Positions 25,312 through 32,472 of a stretch of DNA of 39,737 nt are shown here, one piece after another. Positions within the stretch are counted from its first letter, which is position 1. Each line of letters begins with the position of its first letter. Under the pieces are notes generated by a model that was given only the letters and a program-made list of their open reading frames with translations, did no database searches and was not told where the DNA came from. The position numbers and the translations under genes are program-made. Source of the stretch: an uncultured Brevundimonas sp. (GTDB taxonomy: Bacteria; Pseudomonadota; Alphaproteobacteria; Caulobacterales; Caulobacteraceae); NCBI RefSeq assembly GCF_943913055.1, contig NZ_CALTWS010000001.1:1-39737 (forward strand). Reading direction: 5' to 3'.

Positions 25312-25359
25312 TGGTGGGTGATGTAGGGTTCGAACCTACGACCCGCTGATTAATAGTCA
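25312..25359 (-). other. 3' half of a lysine-type tRNA: left attachment site of the island
   Basis: Read on the minus strand, it holds TTAATCAGCGGGTC (anticodon-loop end and 3' anticodon stem), the T-arm GTAGG-TTCGAAC-CCTAC, the acceptor strand ATCACCC, and ACCA. The seven loop bases C-T-A-T-T-A-A differ by one from the lysine loops CTCTTAA or CTTTTAA. The 5' stem (AATGA) pairs only in part, and no D-arm or 5' acceptor strand follows. The complete tRNA is therefore not here. The fragment touches an integrase region, so it is best read as an att site left by integration into the tRNA 3' end. Confidence 0.8.
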
Positions 25360-25445
25360 TTAATTGACCTGTCCGGCCTCGTCCGAGATCGTCGGAAAAT
25401 CCTTGTATCTTGGGCATTTGAGATCCAACGTCGTCCGGCGACTTC

Positions 25446-25481
25446 CGGGGGTATGTTCCCCGAAGTGTTACCCTGGGTAAC
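25446..25481. promoter_or_regulatory. Two inverted repeats between att site and integrase
   Basis: CGGGG-GTATGTT-CCCCG (25446-25462) and GTTACCC-T-GGGTAAC (25467-25481) lie 39 to 74 bp before the integrase start. The second is a perfect 15-bp palindrome. They are candidates for AlpA, a repressor, or integration-factor binding in the 160-bp gap that otherwise has no gene. Confidence 0.45.
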
Positions 25482-25519
25482 GCGACTGGGGGCCGCTGAT
25501 ATGGGTTCAGGAGGTCTCG

Positions 25520-26758
25520 GTGGCGGGCGCAGTAGGGCTGACAGATGCGAAGATCCAAGGACTGAAGGCACCGGGAACGGGCCGGATCGAAGTGGCCGAC
25601 AAGGTTGTCTCCGGCCTCCGGATCCGCGTCGGCACGTCGGGCGCAAAGACATTCATTGTCCGCAAGCGCATCGGCGGGCGGATCGCCAACGTCACAGTGG
25701 GGCGATTTCACGATCAGCGGTTCAACTTGGCCGACGCACGCAGGAAGGCCCGGACGCTGCTCAACGATATTGAGGGCGGTGGCGATCCGAGGTCCGAGAC
25801 GCGCAAGAAGACAGGAGCGGGCGCCGGCACCGTCCGCGCGCTGTTCGAGGACTACAAGAAGGCGAAGGCCAGCAAGCGCTCGATTTCCGAGATCGAGCGG
25901 ATCTTCAACAAGTATGTGCTGCCGGAAATTGGCGACCGGCTTGCGGACAGCGTCAGCCGCGCGGACGTGACCCGGTTGATTGATGGTGTAGCAACGGGCG
26001 GCGCCAAGCCTACGCCGGTCATGGCGCGCGCGGTCGCCGCTCAGCTTAGCGCCTTCTATTCCTGGGCCATGCCGCGATTACATCGGCTGGAGGTCAATCC
26101 CTGCCGCGACGCCGGCAAGCCGGACAAACCAAAGGCGCGGGAGCGGGTCCTGAGCAATGATGAGCTGAAATCGCTTTGGACTGTTCTCGACGGCGAAGGG
26201 CTGCCTTGGGGACCCTCAGTGAAGCTGCTGATCCTGACGGGGCAGCGCCGTGATGAAGTGTTCAGCGCCGACCGGGCCGAGTTTGATCTGAAGGCGCAGC
26301 TATGGGTGATCCCCGGCGAACGGGCGAAGAACGGCAAGGCGCATCTTGTCCCACTGTCCGCGGCTGCGGTGGAGTTGATTGAGGCGGTGCCGGAGCTCGA
26401 TGGCAGCGCCAAGCTGTTTCCGAGCCGCTCCGATCCCAAACGCGGTGCTTCCGGATTCAGCAAGGCGTTAGCGCGGATCACCGCCCAAATTGTCCAGAAA
26501 CTGGGACCTATCGATCATTTCACCCTGCATGATTTGCGGAGGACGATGGCGACCGGATTGCAGCGCCTTGGCGTCAGGCTGGAGGTTACAGAGGCGGTGC
26601 TGAATCACGTCGCTGGCACCCGCGGTGGACTCGTCGGTGTCTACCAGCGGCACGAGTTCCTCGACGAGAAGCGGCATGCGCTGGACGCTTGGGCTGCAGA
26701 GGTTGAGCGGATCGCGAACCCCACGGCGCGTGGCAACGTCGTTGCGATCAATGGCTAG
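25520..26758 (+). CDS. int: Tyrosine recombinase integrase (P4-type, DUF4102 N-terminus)
   Basis: 412 aa. The start is GTG 25520 with a strong AGGAGG at 25509-25514. The N-terminal DUF4102 arm-binding domain (VVSGLRIRVGTSGAKTFIVR) is followed by a core-binding domain (about residues 100-200) and the catalytic domain. Active-site residues are Arg243 (LTGQRRDEV), Lys273 region (KNGKAHLVPLS), His337 and Arg340 (LHDLRRTMATGL), His363 (LNHVAG) and Tyr375 (GVYQRHEF). It performs integration into the tRNA 3' end. Its stop overlaps the next gene by 8 bp. Confidence 0.95.
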   Translation: MAGAVGLTDAKIQGLKAPGTGRIEVADKVVSGLRIRVGTSGAKTFIVRKRIGGRIANVTVGRFHDQRFNLADARRKARTLLNDIEGGGDPRSETRKKTGAGAGTVRALFEDYKKAKASKRSISEIERIFNKYVLPEIGDRLADSVSRADVTRLIDGVATGGAKPTPVMARAVAAQLSAFYSWAMPRLHRLEVNPCRDAGKPDKPKARERVLSNDELKSLWTVLDGEGLPWGPSVKLLILTGQRRDEVFSADRAEFDLKAQLWVIPGERAKNGKAHLVPLSAAAVELIEAVPELDGSAKLFPSRSDPKRGASGFSKALARITAQIVQKLGPIDHFTLHDLRRTMATGLQRLGVRLEVTEAVLNHVAGTRGGLVGVYQRHEFLDEKRHALDAWAAEVERIANPTARGNVVAING

Positions 26759-27452
26759 CGGATGGGGAGTTCCTGACTGGCGTGACGCGAAAGCATACCC
26801 TGACCCCGGCGAGACGACAGTGCGTGAATGGTGGTGGGAGTTCACCCGCAGGAGGCCGGATTATCGCGCGCTATGGGACGCAGCGGCCCGTGTGGCGGGC
26901 TACGAACACCGGTTTGCTCCCGACGTCGACGAGTTCCGTCTGCGGTTCGAGCTATCAGTCATACACGATCCGGCGCGCCGGCTGACTGACTGGCAGCTGA
27001 TACACTTTCGCGTCCCCCGGAATTTTGCGCGATCGCACCTGGAACCTGTGTTGGAGCAAGTCGAAAGACTTCTTGAAAGTCCCTATGGGGAGCAGACTCT
27101 GGAGATGGTCGCTCAGGGGCGAAAGATCTCCGACGATGAAAATCAGATCCTTTTCAACTTCGACCTGTCACGCCCGCTCAAGCCGCAGCTGGACGTGGCT
27201 GCACGGTACCTGACCGAGGTGCAGCGGGAGAAATTTGGCAAGGTCGCGACACGGCGGCCGCGGCGGACTAACTGGCCCGAGTTCCTGCGGGCGATCGACG
27301 CTCGTGACGCCGGCGCGACGTACCGAGAGATGCGTGACGTATTCTGGCCGGATCGTTCCCCTCGGAAGGACGGTCGGGAGCAAAAGACGGAGCAGAACGC
27401 GCGCGACGTTCATGCGGCTGCGTGCAAGCTGCGAGACAACTTCCCCATATAA
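26751..27452 (+). CDS. Regulator-like protein of mobile elements (DUF6499/DUF2285-like)
   Basis: 233 aa from ATG 26751, which overlaps the integrase stop; the frame open to 26625 is only a shadow of int. The N-terminus (MASGWGVPDWRDAKAYPDPG, then VREWWWEFTRRRPDYRALWD) matches the small transcriptional regulator-like domain found in integrative elements of alphaproteobacteria. The C-terminal part (NWPEFLRAIDARDAGATYREM, DVFWPDRSPRKDGREQK, ARDVHAAACKLRDNFP) is basic and may bind DNA, as DUF2285-type regions do. The middle is unrecognised. A role in element control is inferred from its place between int and alpA. Confidence 0.7.
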   Translation: MASGWGVPDWRDAKAYPDPGETTVREWWWEFTRRRPDYRALWDAAARVAGYEHRFAPDVDEFRLRFELSVIHDPARRLTDWQLIHFRVPRNFARSHLEPVLEQVERLLESPYGEQTLEMVAQGRKISDDENQILFNFDLSRPLKPQLDVAARYLTEVQREKFGKVATRRPRRTNWPEFLRAIDARDAGATYREMRDVFWPDRSPRKDGREQKTEQNARDVHAAACKLRDNFPI

Positions 27453-27516
27453 TTCTCAACGCGGCGAGCCAGCGTCCGACCTAAGCCGGTGTCATCCGAC
27501 ACTGCGGACGACCAAC

Positions 27517-27699
27517 ATGCAAAAACTGCTTAGGCTACCTCAGGTGATCGAGCGGACATCCCTGCGCCGCTCGACAATCTACGAGATGATGCAGGGCGGG
27601 AGCTTTCCGAAGCCGGTTAAGCTGAACTTGCGTTCCAATGGCTGGATCGAAAGCGAGATCAGTGACTGGGTAGCCGCTCGAATTGCTGAGCGCGACTGA
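27517..27699 (+). CDS. AlpA family helix-turn-helix regulator
   Basis: 60 aa (MQKLLRLPQVIERTSLRRST, IYEMMQGGSFPKPVKLNLRS, NGWIESEISDWVAARI). This is a complete MerR-like/AlpA DNA-binding domain, with the PxPxxLxxxxxxWxxxEIxxW pattern visible in KPVKLNLRSNGWIESEISDW. In P4-like satellites AlpA activates integrase or excision genes. ATG 27517 is the only sensible start; the frame open to 27235 runs through the preceding gene in another frame. A 43-aa ORF follows after 2 bp. Confidence 0.9.
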   Translation: MQKLLRLPQVIERTSLRRSTIYEMMQGGSFPKPVKLNLRSNGWIESEISDWVAARIAERD

Positions 27700-27701
27700 C
27701 T

Positions 27702-27833
27702 ATGGCGCTAAGAGCGAAAGTTGGACCGGGATCGTCCCCAGAAGATCGCCGCTCGTCGGGATTCACGGCCGTGTGGCCCGGCGAAGAATCAGGGGTGATT
27801 CAGACCGGGGACTCCGGGGCGCTGTTGCCATGA
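27702..27833 (+). CDS. Putative 43-aa protein coupled to alpA and repA
   Basis: ATG 27702 lies 2 bp after the alpA stop and its TGA overlaps the repA ATG (ATGA at 27830-27833), so this frame exactly fills the 130-bp gap. The product (MALRAKVGPGSSPEDRRSSG onward to ALLP) is polar and Gly/Ser-rich with no domain I know. It may be a true small protein or a leader that links translation of repA to alpA. Confidence 0.5.
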   Translation: MALRAKVGPGSSPEDRRSSGFTAVWPGEESGVIQTGDSGALLP

Positions 27834-28966
27834 GCGTCGCGCTAAAGGCGGTTCCAAACGGCTACGTACAGCTCCCGGTCGTCGATCTTGCTCGCTGGGC
27901 GGACTGCGAACCGCCGCCGCGGGATTTCCTTATACCGGGCCTTATCCCGAACGGATGTGTGACTTCGCTGTACGGCGATGGTGGATCGGGAAAGACCATG
28001 ATCGCCCTCTGGCTCATGGTCGCGATGGCTTGCCGCTATGGTGCAAAGTGGATGGACGAAACGCCTCTCGGGTTCAGGTCAGTCGGACTCTTCGCGGAAG
28101 ATGACGAGGCCGAATTGGTGCGCCGTGTGCATCGGCTATGTAGCGGTCTAGACGTCGACTTCTCGTGCGTGGCGCCGGGGATCATCATGGTGCCCGGTGT
28201 CGGCATGGATACCATCGTCGCCCATTTCCATGCCGACACAGGCGAACTCGTCATTACTCCAATCATGAGATCCCTGATCGACAAGGTGCGTGCAGAGGGC
28301 GCCTCGCTACTGGTTCTTGACTATGCAGCGGCCGTATTCGGCGGGAATGAACTCGACCGGTCCCAAGTCTCGGTTTTCATGCGGTGGCTAAATGCAGTTG
28401 CGCGAGAAGAGAACATCGCAATTTTGCTGTTGGGCCACCCCTCCGTCGATGGAATGAAAAGCTCCAGGGGGACGTCAGGGTCGACCGCATGGCGCAACCA
28501 AGCGCGCTCGTTTCTCAGCTTAACGGTCGACGATGTCCAAGACGACCCAAATGGCCGCCGTCTACTGACGCTTGCGCTGACCAAGAGCAACTACAGCCGC
28601 GCCGGGTGCGTCTTCAATCTGACTTTTGACGGCACGAGGTTCGAGGTTCTGTCCGCATCTGACGGGCCCCTCAGAGGGTCCAAGAGACCTCGCCTACCTC
28701 GGTCTCAGAAGGTCGCTTTGGACTCCCTGCAGAGGGCGGTGGTGGACGAAGGCATTTCGTCCCCTGGGGGCGGGGTGCCTGCTGATGCTCGATGCGTCCA
28801 GCTCAACCGCTGGCGCGAATACTCCTTCCAGAGCGGCATTAGCCAAACTGACACGCCTTATGCCCGCAAGAAGGCGTTCAGTAGGGCAGCGCAAGACCTT
28901 TTAGCCAAAGGGCTTGTGGGAGTCTGCGAGCCTTGGGTTTGGGCGCAATCGAAGGTGGGACAATGA
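27830..28966 (+). CDS. RepA-like AAA ATPase (hexameric helicase family)
   Basis: 378 aa from ATG 27830; the longer open frame from 27683 has no RepA similarity. Walker A is GDGGSGKT (residues 49-56), Walker B LLVLDYAAAV (160-169), with LFAEDDEAELVRRV and the sensor motif LLLGHPS (199-205) followed by GSTAWRNQARSFL. These mark the RepA/AAA_25 helicase family of plasmids and integrative elements. A C-terminal winged-helix-like region (residues 300-370) follows. It probably drives replication of the excised element. Primase motifs are not evident. Its stop overlaps the next small gene (ATGA). Confidence 0.87.
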   Translation: MSVALKAVPNGYVQLPVVDLARWADCEPPPRDFLIPGLIPNGCVTSLYGDGGSGKTMIALWLMVAMACRYGAKWMDETPLGFRSVGLFAEDDEAELVRRVHRLCSGLDVDFSCVAPGIIMVPGVGMDTIVAHFHADTGELVITPIMRSLIDKVRAEGASLLVLDYAAAVFGGNELDRSQVSVFMRWLNAVAREENIAILLLGHPSVDGMKSSRGTSGSTAWRNQARSFLSLTVDDVQDDPNGRRLLTLALTKSNYSRAGCVFNLTFDGTRFEVLSASDGPLRGSKRPRLPRSQKVALDSLQRAVVDEGISSPGGGVPADARCVQLNRWREYSFQSGISQTDTPYARKKAFSRAAQDLLAKGLVGVCEPWVWAQSKVGQ

Positions 28967-29046
28967 ACAAGACAGAATGTCCCGCGGGACATGTCCAGAG
29001 GGCGACAATCGGGACACCCCTAAAGGGGGAGTGTCCCTCTTGTCCC
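28957..29046. repeat. Cluster of GGGACA/TGTCCC hexamers after repA
   Basis: Six perfect hexamers in 90 bp: GGGACA at 28957, 28986 and 29011; TGTCCC at 28978, 29032 and 29041. A near copy TGTCCA lies at 28992. The pair at 28978-28991 forms a perfect palindrome TGTCCC-GC-GGGACA. The cluster spans the end of repA and the next small ORF. Candidates are replication-origin iterons, a regulator site, or packaging sequence. Confidence 0.6.
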
Positions 29047-29184
29047 ACCCCTCCTGCCCGCGTTCGTCTCAAGTTCGACGAAGCGAGTGCCCGCGTTCTG
29101 TGCAGAGATGATGCGATGGGAGCCGAGGACTCCCTTCGCGAACCAGTTGCGCAAGGGGCAGGCTCAAAGGGGGGAGGGGCATGA
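28963..29184 (+). CDS. Putative 73-aa Cys-rich protein coupled to repA
   Basis: ATG 28963 overlaps the repA stop (ATGA), and its TGA overlaps the ATG of the next small ORF (29181). The N-terminal half has a CPAGH and a CPSC group about 15 residues apart, which could bind zinc (C-x3-H and C-x2-C). The rest is Ala/Arg/Glu-rich with no known domain. The coding frame also has to carry the hexamer repeats, which restrict its sequence. A real gene is likely from the double overlap, but a purely cis-acting role of this DNA cannot be excluded. Confidence 0.5.
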   Translation: MNKTECPAGHVQRATIGTPLKGECPSCPTPPARVRLKFDEASARVLCRDDAMGAEDSLREPVAQGAGSKGGGA

Positions 29185-29276
29185 AAAGTCCGAAACTGCA
29201 GTCGCGGAGACCGGTGCCGGGGCCGCTTTTTCACAGAGCGCAAGTTTCGAGGTGGGGGTCGAGATATCCGACTTGA
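29181..29276 (+). CDS. Putative 31-aa basic peptide before terS
   Basis: ATG 29181 overlaps the preceding stop (ATGA) and the TGA lies 17 bp before the terminase start. The product is short and basic (MKSPKLQSRRPVPGPLFHRA onward). It has no domain. It may be a spacer that maintains translation through to terS. Confidence 0.3.
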   Translation: MKSPKLQSRRPVPGPLFHRAQVSRWGSRYPT

Positions 29277-29293
29277 TGTGAATGGAGCTGAGC

Positions 29294-29788
29294 ATGGGGA
29301 AGCGTGGTCCACGTCCGAAGCCGAGTGCGCTTAGGCTGCTCGAGGGCGGCAATCGGGGCAGGCGCCCCTTGCCTCTGAATGAGCCTCAACCGTCGCGACC
29401 GGCAGGGGTGCCCCCACCTCCGCCGTATCTCTCGGGCTACGCCCATACTGAATGGGAGCGGGTCATTGGAGATCTCTGCGCCACAGGGGTTTATGCCAAT
29501 ATCGACCAGACCATGTTGGCCGCCTACTGCATGGCCTACAGGCGTTGGCGTCTTGCAGAGGATCTTGCGTCCAGATTGTCCGCCCAAGATCCAACCATCC
29601 ACGGCGTTCTGATGAAGACGGAGGGTGGCAACGTAGTTCAGAATCCGGCTGTCGGCGCCGCTAACGTCGCCCGCCGAGACATGCTGCGCCTAGCGGCCGA
29701 GTTTGGGCTGACGCCATCTGGACGCGTTGCGCTAGATAACGGTAGGCAAGACAGCGATGACGCGGTGGCGCAGAAGTACGGCATCTAA
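29294..29788 (+). CDS. P27 family phage terminase small subunit
   Basis: 164 aa. I start at ATG 29294 because GGAG at 29284-29287 lies 6 bp upstream; ATG 29282 (168 aa) is an alternative. The N-terminus MGKRGPRPKPSALRLLEGGN is the family mark, then PPPPPYLSGYAHTEWERV, and the C-terminal part NVVQNPAVGAANVARRDMLR followed by LAAEFGLTPSGRV. Terminase small subunits recognise the packaging site on DNA. The gene is not followed by a large terminase, portal or capsid gene: a HEPN-type gene is next. In PICI-type satellites a stand-alone terS redirects helper-phage packaging. Confidence 0.92.
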   Translation: MGKRGPRPKPSALRLLEGGNRGRRPLPLNEPQPSRPAGVPPPPPYLSGYAHTEWERVIGDLCATGVYANIDQTMLAAYCMAYRRWRLAEDLASRLSAQDPTIHGVLMKTEGGNVVQNPAVGAANVARRDMLRLAAEFGLTPSGRVALDNGRQDSDDAVAQKYGI

Positions 29789-29976
29789 AGCGCCGCGACG
29801 GCTAAGCGCCTGCAGCGGACGTTGGACCCGTGACCCGAAAGCAGACCTTGACGTGATGATGATGGACGTCCGTTGGACTTTCCTGTCGGCGCGGTGGTCT
29901 CCTTGGGAACCAGCAGACATTGAGCGGCACCTGCGTTAGCGTCCCCGCATTTTCCAACGATCGAGACGAGAGCACC
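29789..29976. other. Gap between terS and the HEPN-type gene
   Basis: 188 bp. The only frame is a 27-codon ORF (29856-29939, starting MMMDVRWTFLSARW) with no good ribosome site and no recognised similarity. No hairpin or promoter stands out. It marks the change from element genes to cargo. Confidence 0.4.
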
Positions 29977-30675
29977 ATGGGACGGCCACGCCACTACAGC
30001 GCGGAGATACCGGCCCGATGTCAGGCGCTCATCGAAATGCTAGGTACTGCGGTCGAGGAAGCGTCTGATCCGAACGGGCGCTGGGGCGGGCCGCTGAAAA
30101 CCACCTTCTTGATGGCGATGGCGACGCCGATGATCGCACTGCCGATCGAGCGGATATTCAAGCCGGCGCGCGACAACCACGAAGGGGTCGCGGATGATCG
30201 GGAGCTTGATCCAGATCTGTCTGGTCAAGTGGCTCACGAACTGGGGCCGGCGCGGCCGTTCGGATCCGCCCCCTTTTTCGAGCGCGGAGCCTGGGCCTAT
30301 ATTCCTACTATCGGCCCGTTCAACGTCGCCGGGGACTGGCCTGCTCGGGCCTTGGTCCCCCTAAGGTCTGCAGCCGCGGCCGAGGCTGCAGCCGAGGCAC
30401 CAGCCCGGGTCATCCTCCTCGCCTTGCGTAACGCTTTGAGCCACGGCGGAGTCACCTACCTGGATCGGAACGGAGGCCATGCCGATTACGCGACCCACAT
30501 GCTGGGATTCGCCAGCCTAGCGAGGGCCCGTCATCCTGAGTTGCGTTTGCTGCGCGTTGGGGTCCCCGAGTTTGAGACCTTTCTGCGGCTTTGGGCGAAT
30601 TGGCTCTCGTCTGCGGGTGTCATAGACCAACTTGAAAGGCGCGGTCCGGGGCACTTTCAGTTCGCTGCCGAGTGA
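29977..30675 (+). CDS. HEPN-domain protein (pEK499_p136-like)
   Basis: 232 aa from ATG 29977. The key motif is ALRNALSHGGVTYLDRNGG (about residues 162-180), which has the HEPN R-x4-H (Arg-Asn-x3-His) active-site pattern and matches the pEK499_p136 HEPN group from memory. HEPN proteins of this type are often RNases that act in toxin-antitoxin or abortive-infection systems. The N-terminal part MGRPRHYSAEIPARCQALIE with KTTFLMAMATPMIALPIERI is helical. No antitoxin gene is adjacent. It converges with DUF4238 (23 bp between stops). Anti-phage function is inferred from the motif and setting. Confidence 0.72.
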   Translation: MGRPRHYSAEIPARCQALIEMLGTAVEEASDPNGRWGGPLKTTFLMAMATPMIALPIERIFKPARDNHEGVADDRELDPDLSGQVAHELGPARPFGSAPFFERGAWAYIPTIGPFNVAGDWPARALVPLRSAAAAEAAAEAPARVILLALRNALSHGGVTYLDRNGGHADYATHMLGFASLARARHPELRLLRVGVPEFETFLRLWANWLSSAGVIDQLERRGPGHFQFAAE

Positions 30676-30698
30676 CCCGGCGAGACGAATAGACCGGA

Positions 30699-31559
30699 TC
30701 AGATCTGAAAGAGGCTGCGCAACTCTGTCGTCTCGAGCAGCCGCGCGCGATCAGTGACCCGGACATCGGCGATCACGTCTTCGGTGAGATAGGCCGCGAC
30801 CGCGTCCGCCTCGGACTTGTTTGGGCAGACGACCCAATCTCGGGCCATGCGCATGGCGCACCGACGGACCAAGTCGGCCAGATCGGCTTTATCCGAGCCA
30901 TCTCGCACCTCGACCGAAAACCGCCCTTCGCGACCATCCAGATCCGGCGCGAAGACCATTAGGCATCGGGGCGCCAAGGCAAAGAAGGCCATGGGCTTGT
31001 GCTCTGCTTGTGGAGTCAGGTCCCAAAACGGTTGGTCGTTGGTGAGCAACCGTATCGGCGTATTACGCAGAATCACAATGCGGCCGCTTTTGAAGAATCG
31101 CATGCGGTCGTGAGCGACTGCATAGATGCTGTTGAGCACCGCCAAGCGTGCCTCTTCATCGGTCAGGCCGGGATCCTGCGCCTTTAGGATCACTTCGAGT
31201 TCTCGAACGGCGTGGGCGCTGCGGTAGCCCGAGCTCACGATGCTCTCCAAGGCTCTGTAGACGACGCGCGGCTTGGGCCCTCGCTTCCCGCTCGCGGCTT
31301 GGGCTCGGGCCAGGTCGCACAGCGCTCCTTCGTTCTCGGCGAGCCAATTCTCGAAGCGATCGTCGCGTTGACCGTTTACGTAGACCGGGGCGTACAGATC
31401 TCGGCTAATAGCGAACGATGCCTTCAGGCCCGGCGAGAAGCGCACGGCGCGGGTGGGGATATCGAAGTACCAAATGCCGACCCGCTGCTTGTCGTCGGTC
31501 GACGACCAGCCCGCAAGGTATCCTCGGGTGACCACGTGATTATTGCGCTTGAGAGACAA
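30699..31559 (-). CDS. DUF4238 domain protein
   Basis: 286 aa, starting with TTG 31559 (SLKRNNHVVTRGYLAGWS) after an AGGAT. The family hallmarks are the N-terminal NNHVVTRGYLAGW (His then Tyr-Leu pair) and the later LLTNDQPFWDL with an Asp, plus the sequence HKPMAFFALAPRCLMVFAPD. DUF4238 proteins often occur beside defence genes; a nuclease-type role has been suggested for related folds but is not shown. It lies 175 bp downstream of the 245-aa gene on the same strand, so it may be a third gene of that operon or independent. Confidence 0.75.
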   Translation of the reverse strand: MSLKRNNHVVTRGYLAGWSSTDDKQRVGIWYFDIPTRAVRFSPGLKASFAISRDLYAPVYVNGQRDDRFENWLAENEGALCDLARAQAASGKRGPKPRVVYRALESIVSSGYRSAHAVRELEVILKAQDPGLTDEEARLAVLNSIYAVAHDRMRFFKSGRIVILRNTPIRLLTNDQPFWDLTPQAEHKPMAFFALAPRCLMVFAPDLDGREGRFSVEVRDGSDKADLADLVRRCAMRMARDWVVCPNKSEADAVAAYLTEDVIADVRVTDRARLLETTELRSLFQI

Positions 31560-31734
31560 CGGCTAAATCCTAGGAGTCTTGGCTTGGCGGGAGGGGGCCA
31601 AGGCGGCGTAGCGCCGGAACGGGACATTGACGCTGCTCCCAATGGAAGAAGCTTGCTGCGCGCGATTACGGGCAATGGCCGAGCTCAGCAGCAAAGCGGT
31701 GCCGATCATCACCGCCTGCGAGCACAGACCGCCG

Positions 31735-32472
31735 TCACGTCTTCGCTCCCTCCGCCTTCGGCTTTGGCTTTAAGCCCACCTCTGCCCGCGAGAGCTCTTC
31801 CTGGGCCCCGCGCAGCTGTTCAGAGAGCTCCCCGGACAGGGCGCCGGACAGTGCGACCAAAGCGTCGAGTTTGCGTACGCGGCTCTGGAGCCAGTCCACC
31901 CGACTCTTCAAACCTTCGACCGCCCGATCCTCGCCTGACCGCAGGAAGGTGATGATCGTGCGCTCGGGCCCGTCTTCACCCAGGGCTTCGCGCGCGGTGT
32001 CGAGCCAGGCCTCGCCGGTCTCGATGCTCTCGTCCAGGGCCCGTCTCAGACAATAGCGGATCAGTTCGCGGGCAGAATCGTCGATGATAGCGGCGAGCTC
32101 GATCCACTGCCGTCCTTCCTTCGAGGGCCGGCTCGCCGACATTGCGCCCTGAAGCGGCGAGGCGTAGCGAAAGGGCGTCCTGTCCGGCTCCAGGGCGAGG
32201 ATGGCCCCCTCCAGCGCCCTGAGATCGTCGAACGCGGGTATGGCCGGCTCGAGCTCGTGGCGATGAGCCCATACTTCGAGGACAGCTTCGGCGCATTGCC
32301 TCGCTAGAGCGTCCCGAGTTTCGGGGGTCGCCGTCTCCACGGCGAGCATTCGCTCGGCGAGGTAGTGCGCCATCCAACCGGCCAACAGGTCGTTGTCCGG
32401 TTCGAACTCAAGGTGTTCGACCAGCTTTCTCCCGAGTGCGATGACGGCGGCGTCAGAGGGTTCGGATGCCAT
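31735..32472 (-). CDS. Helical partner of the STAND protein, family not named
   Basis: 245 aa. ATG 32472 lies inside the end of the large STAND gene (20-bp overlap), so the two are translationally linked. It begins with helical segments (LGRKLVEHLEFEPDNDLLAG, WMAHYLAERMLAVETATPET, LARQCAEAVLEVWAHRHELE). The middle contains FDDLRALEGAILALEPD, and the end is a coiled coil (about residues 190-230) with a Lys/Pro-rich tail. The WMAHYLAE segment recalls small proteins next to large ATP-binding defence proteins, like Avs3B in two-gene AVAST type III systems; the match is from memory. It may be a cofactor or regulator of the sensor. Confidence 0.65.
   Translation of the reverse strand: MASEPSDAAVIALGRKLVEHLEFEPDNDLLAGWMAHYLAERMLAVETATPETRDALARQCAEAVLEVWAHRHELEPAIPAFDDLRALEGAILALEPDRTPFRYASPLQGAMSASRPSKEGRQWIELAAIIDDSARELIRYCLRRALDESIETGEAWLDTAREALGEDGPERTIITFLRSGEDRAVEGLKSRVDWLQSRVRKLDALVALSGALSGELSEQLRGAQEELSRAEVGLKPKPKAEGAKT

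Noticed and set aside
31560..31734. Possible small gene or terminator between the partner gene and DUF4238
   Set aside because: No ORF with a start and ribosome site on either strand that is not a shadow, and no stable hairpin with a T-tract.
32395..32410. A GGTTCGAAC in the 245-aa gene as a second att copy
   Set aside because: Only 9 bp are shared with the T-arm; the flanks are coding and do not match the tRNA. It is chance.
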